Source: Nematostella vectensis (Eukaryota > Cnidaria > Anthozoa > Actiniaria > Edwardsiidae). From it: DNA of 64,000 nt. The notes under the pieces were generated by a model. The model searched no databases, was not told the origin of the DNA, and saw nothing but the letters and a program-made list of their open reading frames with translations. Positions 43,002 through 54,900 of the stretch are shown here, one piece after another. The stretch lies in the NCBI RefSeq assembly GCF_932526225.1, contig NC_064042.1, forward strand, positions 11,977,040-12,041,039, written 5' to 3'. The first letter of the stretch is position 1; each line of letters begins with the position of its first letter. The translations under genes and the position numbers were made by a program.

Positions 43002-46000
43002 ATGGCAAAGGATTACACGACTCCAAGCGAACACCCAGCATCGGGGGGATCAAAGAGATGGAAGCTTGTTTCTGCTGGACTTTTATTGCTTTCCTTGGTT
43101 TTTCTGATCGTGATAATAGTTCTTGGGGTCAAACTCAATTCAAAGCCCGCAGAAGCCTCCTCGGGCAGCGTAAAAGAGACAAAAAGCTGCCGACGCGAAT
43201 CTCCTGGAATAAAACTTACAAGAAAATCGTCTGGAATTTTCGAGGATCTGAGGAGAGATGAGATCAAGAGGGTGCGGGATTACATGCTAGCTCAAAAGAC
43301 TCTTGACCTTACTCCGTACGAGAAAGCAACAGTGGCCGATAACTACATTTACTTCATCAAGCTTTATTTGCCCAACAAAGCGGACGTGCTACGCTATCTT
43401 GATGAGAATGGGCCCAAGCCGGAGAGAAACGCTCAGGTATCGCTTTTTATGGGTAAAGAAAATAAAGTAAGAGAATTCATAGTAGGACCTGTCTCAAGCC
43501 CCTCGCGACACAACGAGCACAGGGTACCCGGGCAGAGGTACCCTATCCCGTTTAACGCTCGACCATTTGATGACATCATTGAGCTTGCCGCGGTGCAGAA
43601 GCTGGTGCATAGGGTGACGTCATTGTTGCGCGCGCTTTTTCTCGAGAGCTACGACGGATACACCAATGATGATTGTGGTGAGAAGTGTTTAACAATAATA
43701 TACTCCGTGCCTATGGGGACGACGAGCGAGACCAGGGTTAATTGGTTTTGGTTCACCCGAACCGTGCCAGGACACTATGAATTCCCGATTGACTTTGAGT
43801 TGTATATACAGCACGAAGGCTCAAATGTATCAAACTGGAACGTCGAGAAGATCGTTTACAATGACCAGAAGTTCGATTCAGCTGAAGACCTCCTTAACGC
43901 ATACAAAAGTGACAGTCTCAATAAATCCTTCTTTGCAGCTCCGATAGGAGAAAGCAAAGATTTTGCTTCGTACAAAAGACGAGGCAAGCCCAAACCCCAA
44001 GTCCCGTTACGAGGCCCCGAACAGTACCAGCCAGATGGTCAGCGGTATGCCGTGGATGACAGGCGCATTGAGTACATGGGTTGGGAGTTCGAGTTTGGAA
44101 ATGACCCCTCGTATGGTCTTGCCGCGTATGATATCAGGTTCAACGGAGAAAGAGTCGTGTATGAATTAAGTCTACAGGAGGCGGTTGCGACCTATGGGGG
44201 GTACTTCCCCTCACAGACTAGCATGAATTTCCTGGATGCGAGCTGGCGCTTGGGGCGAAGTAGTTATGAATTGGTGCGTGGTGTTGACTGCCCTGGACAC
44301 GCAACCTTTTTTGACCTGACGAACTTTATCGGTACAGGAGAAGAGGAGACGATGCGTAACGCGGTCTGTGTGTTCGAGTTAAATACAGGTAAGAGATGAT
44401 TTTATTCACTTGATGTACAGGAATTTTTTTTATCGATCTGCAGAAAAGAAGTTTATATCTAATCTGGGGTGTCGTAATGAATAGGGTATTGTACAAGCTT
44501 GTGTGAAAGTTTTTTTTTGTAATCAAAATCATCATTATTACTACTACTATTATTATAACTATTACTACCACGACCACCACCACGAATACCACCACTATTA
44601 TTATTACTATTACTGCTTCTGCTATTATTAGGGCATCCTGTAATGTAAGAAGCATTTATAATTTTTCATTCTTATTTTTACACAAGGCATTCCTCTTCGC
44701 CGTCACTATGACAACGATTTCGCGGGCAGCTACAAGTTCTACGGTGGGATGGTGAACACTGCCCTGGTCATGCGCACTGTCTCCACCGTCTACAACTATG
44801 ACTACATTTGGGATCTCATCTTCTACCAGAATGGGGTGATCGAGGTGAAAATATCAGCATCCGGATACGTCATGGGTAGCCTTTATACGGATGAGGTAAG
44901 AAAACCAAAACCGTGGCTACCGCGTAAAGGGGATGCGTGCGTGTGTTTTAAGGGGGGAGGTGGGCTGACTGTATTTTTGTCACTGACCACAATCTCATAA
45001 GCATTCTGAAAGGAAAGGAAAAGTTCTTTGATAAAACTTTAAAGAAGTCAAATAACGCCGGCATTTTACACTCATCTGCTCAATTATAACATGTACACAA
45101 AGAACCCATTTCAACAGGCTTATTCAATCTGTCAATTAAGTAACTTAATTCCTTTTCAATGAAATATTGTTACTCAAGTATCGGGCTTTAAACAGCCTCT
45201 GTCACCCGCCATTTTGACATCCTAGCAAAATACCAAGTGTGAAAAAGCATCCATTTCCATCGGCTGATTTTAGGAAACCAATGTTATATTTTCGATCGAA
45301 TTTGGTAAATGAAGTATAAAACTTTGCTTTTAGATGGTTATTTCGAGATTTAACCACCGTGCGTCTTCCAATATTAAATGAAAACAATGACAAAGGTGAA
45401 GCTGGCAAGGGCACTTTAACTGTGGATGGTTATTTTTAATTTTCATTGAACGAAGATCCTTTTATTTTTTAATATAAACAATAGAAAAGAAGTGGTTGAT
45501 CAAATTTCTTTAAATTTTCGACGGTGGACGGACGACGATGGCACATGATGTCGCGCTCCCACAGTTTCCTATAAGTCAGCGGATATGTGACCGTCGACCT
45601 TCTGCTTTAGTCGTAATCATACTTGCGTAACACAAACAACAACATTATGTTGTTTCTTCACTGCTTCATTCAACCTTGCTTCGTCTATGGCCTTTTCCAA
45701 GGTCAAATCGGCTTTTAACTGTAACCTTTCGGATAATTTCGCATCTTGAAGACCGACAACTAGCCTATCTCGAATAAGTTCATCAGTTAAATTACCATAG
45801 TTGCAATGTTGCGCTAGACTATGCAGGTTAGTGATGAATGCATCCACGCTTTCGCCGGCAAGTTGTACCCTTTGGTTGAACTTTGCTCTTTCGAAAATCG
45901 TGTTTCTTCTTGACGAAATGGCCGTCGAACTTCTCTACTACGACCTAGTAATCCTTTGATTCGGCTTCGGTAAGTGAGAATGTGCTGAGTACGTCTTCAG

Positions 46001-49000
46001 CTCTTTCTCCCATCGTATAGATCAACGCGTTTATTTGGCTTGGTGCATCCTTTTTGTCGAGACCCGAGGCAATCCGAAATCGCTCAAAGCGTTTCAGCCA
46101 TTTTGGCCAGCCATCCGGCTTTCCGAACTCGAACTTGTCAGGCGGAGTGATCTGGTAGATTGCCATCTTGCTATCCCAATTTATCTGACACCATGTAGTG
46201 TTTTCTTAACGACGATAGAAGTAGATTCCTGACAAGCAAACACGAGACGGCCATATTGGATATCAACATCTTTATTACCTCAAAACGAGGCAGGTGCCAC
46301 AGGGTACCCAAAATGGCTAACACTACACTTCTTACGCACTCAACTAAGTAATGCAGATTGTTTAATAGATTGATTTAGGCACTGCCTAAAAGCGGAGCCT
46401 ACGTGGATGCACTTTTTTAGCAATACTTGTAGCAAATTTAAGGATATAGGGGATGCAAACTAGCTTTGGAGTAGTTTTATTTTATATCCATTTCCAAGTA
46501 AATCCTGGTGTCTTGGGTACATTACTAATTTCTGCCATGACCCCCACCCCCTGGGGTTTGACTCTCCAAAAAAGTAGATGGGGTGTAGATAATCATCTTT
46601 TAGGGAATAAACTTCACCCAACTACTATCCCTCAGGGGGTGTTTAATGGTTATTCTGATACTGCTATCCTTTAGGGGTATCAAATTAATGAATTTTTGTA
46701 TTCAATAACAACTGATATATTTACCTCCCTCCACTCCCCCAGGAAGACTACCCAGGATTATGATGGATGAATGAATTGAATTGAGCACGAGAATGACAAT
46801 AAATACTTTTATTACCAAATGGGTGCCTTTTAGAGAATGCTTGTTTTTATTATCATTGTACAAATGCACCATTATTTGACATGAAAAAGTCAAAGCTGAG
46901 ATCCAGCAGTATGGGATTGCTTTTAGTAGGAAAGTGGTGTATACACGTAAGTAGGAAAAATGCATGATGTTAAAAAAGGTGTTATTCTGAATTATTAAAA
47001 ATCATGGCTTTTAATTTAAAAGTATTTATTTAGGCTGGTGTCTTATCACATATAATTTGGTTGTGAAAAATTGTGCAAGCCATAATAGAAATAATATTGT
47101 ATTGACACAGGAAATTAAAATGGTTCATTCAAAATTATTCATTTCTAAAGTTAGGCTCATGTCCTTTCCTTTATAATTTGGCTATGAAAAATTGTGCACA
47201 CCACAATATAAATATAATATTTGAGTTGACAAAAACAAACACGTCTATAATATTTCTCTTTCGGATAGGCCTTTTGATTACTGTACACGAAGTTTACACA
47301 CAATTATAATACAGAACGAGAATTTCACTCAACAGAATTGGGCTTAACAGTTTCAGCTTATTATGCATTTTACACAACCAAGCTAAGTATGCCACATCTG
47401 GCATACTTAGCTTGATAAATAAACTAAATGACAAATAAACTAATTCTGCATTACTGATTCTAGTTTGAGTGTTTCTAAGTTTCTCTGCCTCTTACGAGCT
47501 CTCTGCTCGTCATCTAGTCCGTACTCCGAGTCCTTTTGCCCTTTCCGGACTCTTAGCTTACCACTTAACCTATACTCGGAGCTCGTCTGTCTTTTTCGCA
47601 CTCTTTGCTCCTCGGTGAGTACAAGGTCACGCGCTCTCTTCCGAGCTCTTTGTTCTTCTGTCAACACTCGTGGCCTGCGTGACCTCTCCTCCTCATTATT
47701 TCGCTCCTCCCCTCTTCTTGGTTCTTCTTCAACTATTATAGATCGAAACGAGATGACATGATCTGAAAATTAGCCCAATGGTATAAAATATACCTAAAAA
47801 GTAAACACAAGCGCGCGCAAGACTACCGCCATCTTGTTTTTGGGCGCGAGTTTTAACAAAACCATTGTACACACACGTTCTTCTCTGTACAATAGAAGTA
47901 TTTTATTCTTAAAAATAAAATGCTAGTATCGTCTGATAATAAATCCGTGAAAAACCTTTCTAACATATACTTAAAAAGGCACTCAGCTCAAAACCGTTTG
48001 TTTTTTTAACATAATACCTACTGGATGTAAACATAAAACTATAATAGTTGGTCACTTACCTCTTTTATCACCACGTCAAAGGTCGTCCATGGTCACAGTG
48101 GAAATAAAAAAACTTCTCAATATTCAATTTCTTGTTTCGCTTTGCGGGTTTGCGTTGTTCATAAAAGAACTTTGAAGCATAAGTACGGACGTTTGGGGGC
48201 GGTGGTAAAAAATGTTATTTCCACTTAGACTGGTTATAAACCGGTTATGTCCAGTTTGGTAATTGAGTTAACATCCTCATGACGTCATCGTGATTGACGT
48301 ATCACTTGGCTATGACTCCTTTCTAGTTGGGCCGAGTGGGGCCTGGGAGTTGCACGATTTACTGGATTGTGACAAACAGGGTACCCGAGCGATGACCACA
48401 AAAACCAAGTCGCATAGTTATACCATATTTCTATACCTATGGAGCTCCACGCGCCGCGCTGGCTCCGCTATGATCTTGCTTTTTGTTGGCAATGCGCGCA
48501 ATGCACTCAATAATATTTGTAATGCGCATTTGACAAGAGTTGATGTATAAAATATATGGAATTGCTTGTTTCTCCTATAGATGTATGTGTATTTGCTTAT
48601 CATTGTACTGACTTTTTAGGTTAAAAACTACGCTTATAAACTATACAAGCAGTTAACCAGTGCAACACACGATCACCTGCTCAATATCAAAGTTGACCTA
48701 GATGTTGCTGGGATAAAAAACTCCTACGAGACCATCGAGATCGGCATCGAAAATGTCACAAGCAAATGGGAGGACAACCAGCGTCGCGTGCGTAAAGTCC
48801 TCAAACGATCCACCAAGAGTACAGAGAAAGACGCTCTTTACAAGTTTGATTTCGACCACCCGAAGTATCTCAACTTCTATAGCGAGAAGGAAAATAGAAA
48901 CGGAGTGAAAAGAGGCTATCGCATTCAGCATGCTGGGATAATGAAGCAATTGTACCCGGAGGATTGGATGATCGTACCGATGGTTAGCTGGTCTCTTTAT

Positions 49001-50175
49001 CAGCTTGCGGTTACGAGGTGAGACCGGTGGAACCGGTTAAACGGTTTGAAAAGGTCATGCAATTATAGGGGCGCAACTTTGAATTAACCTGTAGAACCGA
49101 TTTAGCATGTATCACCGCTTATTGTAATAACTGCCTACTTATGTAAAACTAATACTAATAACGCTCAATGTAATAACAAATCAAGTCTTAAAGTAATAAC
49201 GGACACGTTATAATAACCACAAATTTACTAATAACGAATCTTTGACTGGGTTTAATTATAGCAATACAATCAAGCTGAGGGTAAGTCGTCCTAGGGTCGG
49301 GGGGGGGGGGGGGGGTGTAACAAAGCGGCAAGGTGACGTGACGTTATCAGTGATTCCATCATAACTACTGCAAAATCTTATCACGAGCTACGAGATTTGT
49401 GATGCAACCAAACTCAAGCAGTTTCGAGTCAAGGGGGGTACAGCAGAGGGGCCATGTGACGTTGCTCTATCAATGACGTCATCATTAAAACGGTTTTATT
49501 GAGCCATCTTCAGTAAACATTAGTATTACGTTAGTATTATATTAAGCGGCAGTTATTACATTAAGTGGAGATCATATTCGTAACCTTGAGGGTGGTCATG
49601 TTTTAGGGAAAGTGAAAATTGGCATCATGGCCCTACGCATGTTCTAGCTATCCATGAATCTTATCTGCTACTTTATTGACAATATTTGATTGAAATTAAC
49701 TCATAGTCGATAACTTTGAGGAACTAAACGAAAAAATATAATGAAAAACATTTAATGAATTGCTGACATTCTATCATCTTCCAGGTACAATGAAAGCGAG
49801 AGACGTAGCTCTTCCATCTACAACCAGAACTCACCCACAGACACTCAAGTCGACTTCCGAAACTTTGTCAGCGACGAAAGCATTGTCAATCAAGACCTGG
49901 TTGCCTGGGTAACCATGGGCATGATTCACGTGCCTCATTCCGAAGATCTTCCGAATACCGGCACCGTAGGAAGCTCGGCTAGTTTCTTCATCCGACCGTT
50001 TAACTACTTTGACGAAGACCCATCGATTGCTTCTTCAGATGCAATCCTCATTACGCCTTCAGACAAAGAAGCCAGCGGTCAGAAAATTGACAGGTTTGGA
50101 ACTCCTGAAGGCCCCGTATGTGTGCCCGCGGAATACAGCATAAATTTCAGCGGTCGCTATGCCAAGGAAGACTGA
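43002..50175 (+). CDS. AOC: membrane-bound copper amine oxidase
   Basis: Four exons 43002-44388, 44687-44895, 48620-49017, 49785-50175; total 2385 nt, 794 aa, with consistent phases and GT-AG sites. It oxidatively deaminates primary amines to aldehydes, H2O2 and NH3. N-terminal anchor TM at about residues 22-44 (LLLLSLVFLIVIIVLGV), as in vertebrate VAP-1. Exon 1 covers the N2/N3 domains and the catalytic-base region (MNFLDASWRLGRSSYEL). Exon 2 holds the topaquinone motif (VYNYDYIW, TPQ precursor Tyr in N-Y-D). Exon 3 has the copper His pair H-D-H and a D-L-D calcium site (THDHLLNIKVDLDVAG). Exon 4 has the third copper His region (GMIHVPHSEDLPNT). All key residues are present. An ATG at 42882 is in frame 40 codons upstream; 43002 is preferred because it places the anchor as usual. 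Confidence 0.93.
44389..44686. other. AOC: copper amine oxidase intron 1
   Basis: A 298-bp GT-AG intron holding an ACT/ATT trinucleotide-rich stretch (44530-44625). Confidence 0.9.
45605..46196 (-). mobile_element. LTR-retrotransposon gag fragment with primer-binding site
   Basis: Minus strand in amine oxidase intron 2. PBS-like TGGTGTCAGATAAATTGGG at 46193-46175 follows a CA dinucleotide. Then ATG 46166 opens MAIYQITPPDKFEFGKPDGW and WLKRFERFRIASGL, a Ty3/Gypsy-type gag; after frameshifts it resumes with ERAKFNQRVQLAGESVDAFI and LIRDRLVVGLQDAKLSERLQ, ending at about 45605. No protease, RT or integrase follows, so the copy is truncated. The sequence upstream of the PBS (46197 to about 46500) may be the 5-prime LTR. 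Confidence 0.8.
47032..47225. repeat. two-copy ~125-bp tandem duplication
   Basis: Both copies contain ATAATTTGG(T/C)TATGAAAAATTGTGCA and AGGCT(G/C)(G/A)TGTC; they diverge by several indels. Inside amine oxidase intron 2. Confidence 0.65.
47440..47735 (-). CDS. Glu/Arg-rich repeat protein fragment
   Basis: A minus-strand open frame of about 98 codons ending TAG at 47440. It has four degenerate ~20-residue repeats around T-E-E-Q-R-A-R-K-R (LTEEQRARKRARDLVLTEEQ and later DDEQRARKRQRNLETL). No start is clear; an ATAATAG just upstream could be a splice acceptor. It resembles the charged repeat leaders found near helicase-type transposon proteins, but I do not recognise it. It is antisense within the amine oxidase intron and may be a transposon relic. 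Confidence 0.3.
49018..49784. other. AOC: copper amine oxidase intron 3
   Basis: Holds a poly-G tract (49300-49316) and a degenerate relative of the CRE-palindrome repeat at 49330-49490 (CAATGACGTCATC, GTCAAGGGGGGTACA). Confidence 0.7.
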
Positions 50176-50988
50176 GGGCTGTGTTTATGAACTGTTACAT
50201 TTTCTTTCTCATTTCGTTAATCTTAAATCTTTAAAAGATTTAAAAAGAACGCGCGATATAAAAGCGCTATGGCAACACAAAACCTCTGGTGAGGGATAGT
50301 TTTGTTATTTTTTATTTGTTATTGTAGGTGGCTAAGGTTTCAAGATCTAAGACGTCATTTGAGCTAGTCTTATTAAAAACGAAAATTTGGCAGAGTCGAT
50401 TTCCAGTTTTTGGTGTATTGTATTCATTTTTCTGGTACGAGATCGCGACAGTTTGGGCTTTTTGATTCTATTCAGATAGTTTGTAGCGTATAGTTAGTTT
50501 GTAGGTATGCGTGACGGGACCTTTATTTTACGTACCCATTTGAGTGTTAATGTAATGATTGTAGAGTTAAAACCGAACTGGAAGTATATTAAAACATGCA
50601 TTTTCAATATATTGGGCTGTTAAGAATGTGTTTAATGTACTACTCCCTTAAAACAATTCTTTGCAATAAAGTGGGCAATAACAGGGTGTCCGTCATTGGC
50701 TAGCCCAGGAAGAATAAGCTAGCCTCGCCCCAGGCGTCTGGTGGCAGCCCTCGGTTGTCACGCATTCTCTGCAATAAAAAGTGACGTCATTAAGCGTTAG
50801 GCCGCTCAGCCAATAGAAGCCAGGTGACGGGGCTAAGAAGAAGCTAGGATGCGCGGTTCGTTGACTTGCTATGTCGGGGGGGAGGGAGGGGGGATTTCGG
50901 CTTAACTTGTTTTTTACTATTTTCGCGGGTTGCTTATAATTGCCTCGTGTGGTAAGCAGAAGGTGGGAGTTTTAAAGGATTTTAGTTA
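50176..50988. other. 3-prime flank of copper amine oxidase
   Basis: Presumed 3-prime UTR and intergenic DNA; 50371-50449 is the inverted partner of 30868-30945. AATAAA occurs at 50665-50670. No other gene seen. Confidence 0.5.
50371..50449 (-). repeat. dispersed repeat, pair with 30868-30945
   Basis: AAATTTGGCAGAGTCGATTT and TTTTGGTGTATTGTATTCAT blocks are the reverse complement of those at 30868-30945. Confidence 0.65.
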
Positions 50989-51795
50989 AAATTGCAATTA
51001 GTGTATCTTTTTGTTACCTCCGCCAGCCAAATATTGAGAATCTCGTAATTCTTTTTTCCCCTGGAAAACTAGTAATGAGTCAATGCAAATATTGAACACT
51101 GTGTGCAAACACAGAGCAATCCACCAATTTGAATTATAATTGCAATTGCTCTATCTTTTTGTAAACTACGCTAGACAAATATTGAAAATCTCGTTATTCT
51201 ATTTTCCTTTGCAAAACTAGTATTAAGTCAATGAATTTTCAATATATTGTGGTGGTAAGAATTTGTATAACTCACTGGGAAGACAATTTACAGGGTTATT
51301 TGAATAAATTGAAAACTGTCGGGCATTTAGATCATCCAAGACCTGTCCCGACTGTCGGGCATATAGCCACTGCGAAAAAAAAAACGGTGACAAAACCCAT
51401 AATAGTTCATAAGTCCAGTCTCCTCTGAGCGTGCCACAGGGGCCCCAGTGGGTGCGACGGGCTGGAACAATGCCATTGCACTGTCTACAGGTGCTCCAAG
51501 CAATGCACATTAATGGAAAAAAAACAGTTGGAGGACTAATATGAATGAAATCCCAGCCCTATGTTGATTTTTCACCTTTTTTCACAATCTCTACGGAAAT
51601 AAACACATTTTTTTCTTTAAAGAAAAAAGTTGTACCAATTGATACTATAATTGCAATAGCTGTATCTTTTTGTAAGATCCGCCAGCCAAATATTGAGAAT
51701 CTCGTAATTCTATTTTCTCTTACAAAATTAGTATTAAGTCAATGCAAATATCAAACACTGTGTGCAAACACAAGCAATCCACCAATCGAGTATAG
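50989..51795. repeat. three direct copies of a ~145-bp repeat
   Basis: Copies at about 50989-51135, 51142-51235 (shorter) and 51647-51790 share ATTGCAAT(T/A)...GTATCTTTTTGT, CGCCAGCCAAATATTGAGAA and ACTGTGTGCAAACAC. Between the second and third lies an inverted copy (51300-51372) of the 491-575 repeat. No coding sequence. Confidence 0.7.
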
Positions 51796-51961
51796 GCCTT
51801 TTCCAAATTCAATAACATGCGTTGTAGAACGAATTATATATAATTTAATTTTTGGGTGTTTCAATCATTTATTTATAAAAAACCACGCAGTTGGTATGCT
51901 GCTCTATTTTTTGAAGCCATACAACTAAATTTACTTTTTTCATCCAAGGTGACACTTTACA

Positions 51962-54900
51962 ATGTTTTTTTACTTGAGCTTTATCGCCTGTATCACTTTA
52001 CAATTCCCGACAATGGCAGTAAATAATTGTGACTCCCCGTTGTACTCTCATTATGGGAAGAAATTGTTAGGCTCCACTTTTAAAACTTTGCGGGTTGAGA
52101 ATCTTGGTGAGTGCAACGTTAAATGTTTTGATAATGACAATTGCTTGAGCATCAACTTTGACAGAATTTCCAAGAAATGCGACCTTAATAACGCTACCAA
52201 AGACATGTTTCCTCTGCGGACGACACTGGTTGACTCTGGGTCATCGGTGCATTTTCAAGCCAAGTCCGAAAAAGGTGAGATTTACAAAATGATAAACTTT
52301 GCCTTAGTTATAGTTATGGTTCGAGGTGTGGGAGCCCTCATACTTGCCAGAATGTGCAAAGACCCTGCAGACCACGATAGGTCCTCATACATTTATGCTC
52401 GTAATCAGACCAATCCTCGCAAGACTGCGTACTTCTCTTAGCCGTGCACACAATGCATATTTTCCGGTGCCTGTTTTTTGTAGCCTTATATCTCGTTAAG
52501 GCGCGTTTACACTTGCAACTTTGCTGCAAATGTTTTCGCACAAGTGATGACATTGGCGAAGCCACAGATCGCACCAAGTTGCACGAGTTATTCTGTGCTA
52601 ACACGTGCGCGCGGGAAAAAGGACCATGCCATCACTCGCGCGACAAAATTTGCAGTAAAAGTCGCAAGTGGAAACCGGGCTTTTATTTACTCAAAGCCGA
52701 CTACACACCTGCAGAAAATCATACAACATGCAGCATCATTGTTATGATATAACTAAACATATTTCGCCACGAAGAATACAATGTGGTTATATTTTTCAAA
52801 ACAATAATTTAAAAGAGCGTACTCAAAAGTCTTCGCCAAGATATTGGGTCTCACAACGTCACAATGTGGCTAGATAATTCTCGCCCAGGTGTGAAAACGA
52901 TATCAGCCGGTGATCTGCTCTTGAAATCTCCCAACCACGTATCTGCCTTATTGGCTCAATGAATTTACATGTGTGAGGTCTAGGCAGGTCTAGGATGTTG
53001 TTAAGCATGATGTAATTTTCGTTGAAGAGGGGATTTGGCCCAGGGACAAAGGGGGGAGGGGTTAATCTAATTTTTGTTACATATGGCTTTCTGGCAACCC
53101 AAAGGGGGGGGGGGGGGGGGGGTAAACACGCTAAACCCTCACCCTAGATCAGCTACTGTTATGAAACGCACTGTGCTCCAAATAGATTACATCCCTGATC
53201 TACTCTTGAATTCTCCCAGCCACTTCTCTTTTTTTTTTAACTGTGCAGTAATACTTGATAAGCCTTCATGGTTTTTCTTACTTACGTTACAATATAGTTT
53301 TGGGAGAGCGCATCGCATGCTGACGTAAGCATATGATAATTTAGTTTTTTTAGTATCACGATATATTGGTATATTTTAACAAAAAAGGCTCGAATATGTG
53401 CCATAAAATAAAACCCTTGACTTACGTTACAATCCAACGCCAAGAAAATTTTCAAAGATCTGTAGAAAATTCACATTTCATCATTTTTAAATCTGTTCTT
53501 GGTATTTTGATGTTGATTATTTATATTTGTGCACAAATATGTCAGTCAATCTTGTTTTAAAAACGGTCGTTTTTCTAGCTATGGCATTACATACCATAAT
53601 TGGGACTTCAATCATTTTTTCGCTTTTTAATCGCTCTAGAACTTTTTATGGCGAGAATTTCCACGTAAATTTGCAGGAATTCGTGTTTACTAAGATTTTG
53701 CTGGTGCCTAGTCCCTGTCGTTTTGGAAATCACAGGTCTCCCGCGCGCTGCCCCAGGCTCTTTTAGATCATTTAGAAAAACGACAGCCATATGCTTGACA
53801 CAGGGGCGGTTCCAAAAGGGGGAGGGGGGAAGGGGGGACGAAGCAAGGATTTCAAGAAAGGGTGGCAGTCATTGTTCTTCCGTGGATTTCCTTATATTTC
53901 TTGTCATTTATAAGCAAAATCATATCAAACATATTCCCCATGGATATTGTTCTCTTTTTGTATTGCCTTATATGCGCATGGATGCCCATATTTAGAAGAG
54001 CTAAAGTTTTCCCTATCCATGATCCCCAGAAAACATGGTGAAAAATGCTGATTCCTGTCAATTTGAGACTCGCGGCGAAATTTTGTCAAGCCAAGTCTTT
54101 ATCTCACTAATCTTGAAAAGCCTCTAGGTCTCTACCCAGGCCTCCAAGAGATTGACCGAGCGGGGTCACCCAAATATTGATATGATTTAAAAAAAAAACG
54201 AGGGGGGCGCGCTCGGCCCACCACGTGATCCGCCCCTGTGATAAAAGCGGTTAACTGATCGCTTGTATTTGCAGCATGTTCAAGGTGTCACGCGAATGCC
54301 TCGTGCATCATTGTCACGCAAGAGACGTACAAGTGCAAGTGCGAGGGTGGTTTCCTAGGCGACGGTTACCAATGCATTATCGGTGAGAAGAAGTGATTTT
54401 AAGAAAACTCAAGTTCCGGGACTTAATTGTATGCATCCAACTGCTTTTATCTCCAGGCGGCTTTGTGCATAGCTTCTTCCCAAGAGAAAAATATATGTTG
54501 GTGCTATATTAGTTGACACAGAACTATATCAAATATTTTAAGGACCAGATAAACTGGCAAGGCAGTGTATCACGTGAAGCAAATTGTTTCTTAAAAGCTT
54601 GCCAATGAGATTACAAGAAAGGTATTTAGTTAAAACGGGCTTTACTTGGTCAATCAGCTTTAGCATCAGCTTAACCAAGACATGACTTCCCTGCTAGGGT
54701 TAATTCATACGACCCATACAGCCAGATAAACAAGTGAAACATGCATATTTTAGGTGATTGTCAACATTGTTTCTATTCAAATGATTAATTAGGTAAAAGC
54801 TGCTCTGAAATTCATCGCAAGTTCCCAAAAGCAACATCCGGGGTTTATCTGTTAGATCCTGACGCTGGTAGCGATGACAACGCATACAAAGGCTACTGCG

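Larger units (their letters stand above)
44896..48619. other. AOC: copper amine oxidase intron 2
   Basis: A 3.7-kb intron containing the gag fragment, a two-copy ~125-bp duplication, and the repeated Glu/Arg-rich frame annotated separately. Confidence 0.85.
52275..54274. other. intron 1 of the PAN-EGF gene
   Basis: A 2-kb intron containing two small inverted-repeat elements (52498-52682 and 53798-54240), a poly-G tract at 53105-53121 and no coding sequence. Confidence 0.8.

Noticed and set aside
46702..46965. 87-codon minus frame in copper amine oxidase intron 2
   Set aside because: AT-rich hydrophobic translation with no homology that I recognise.
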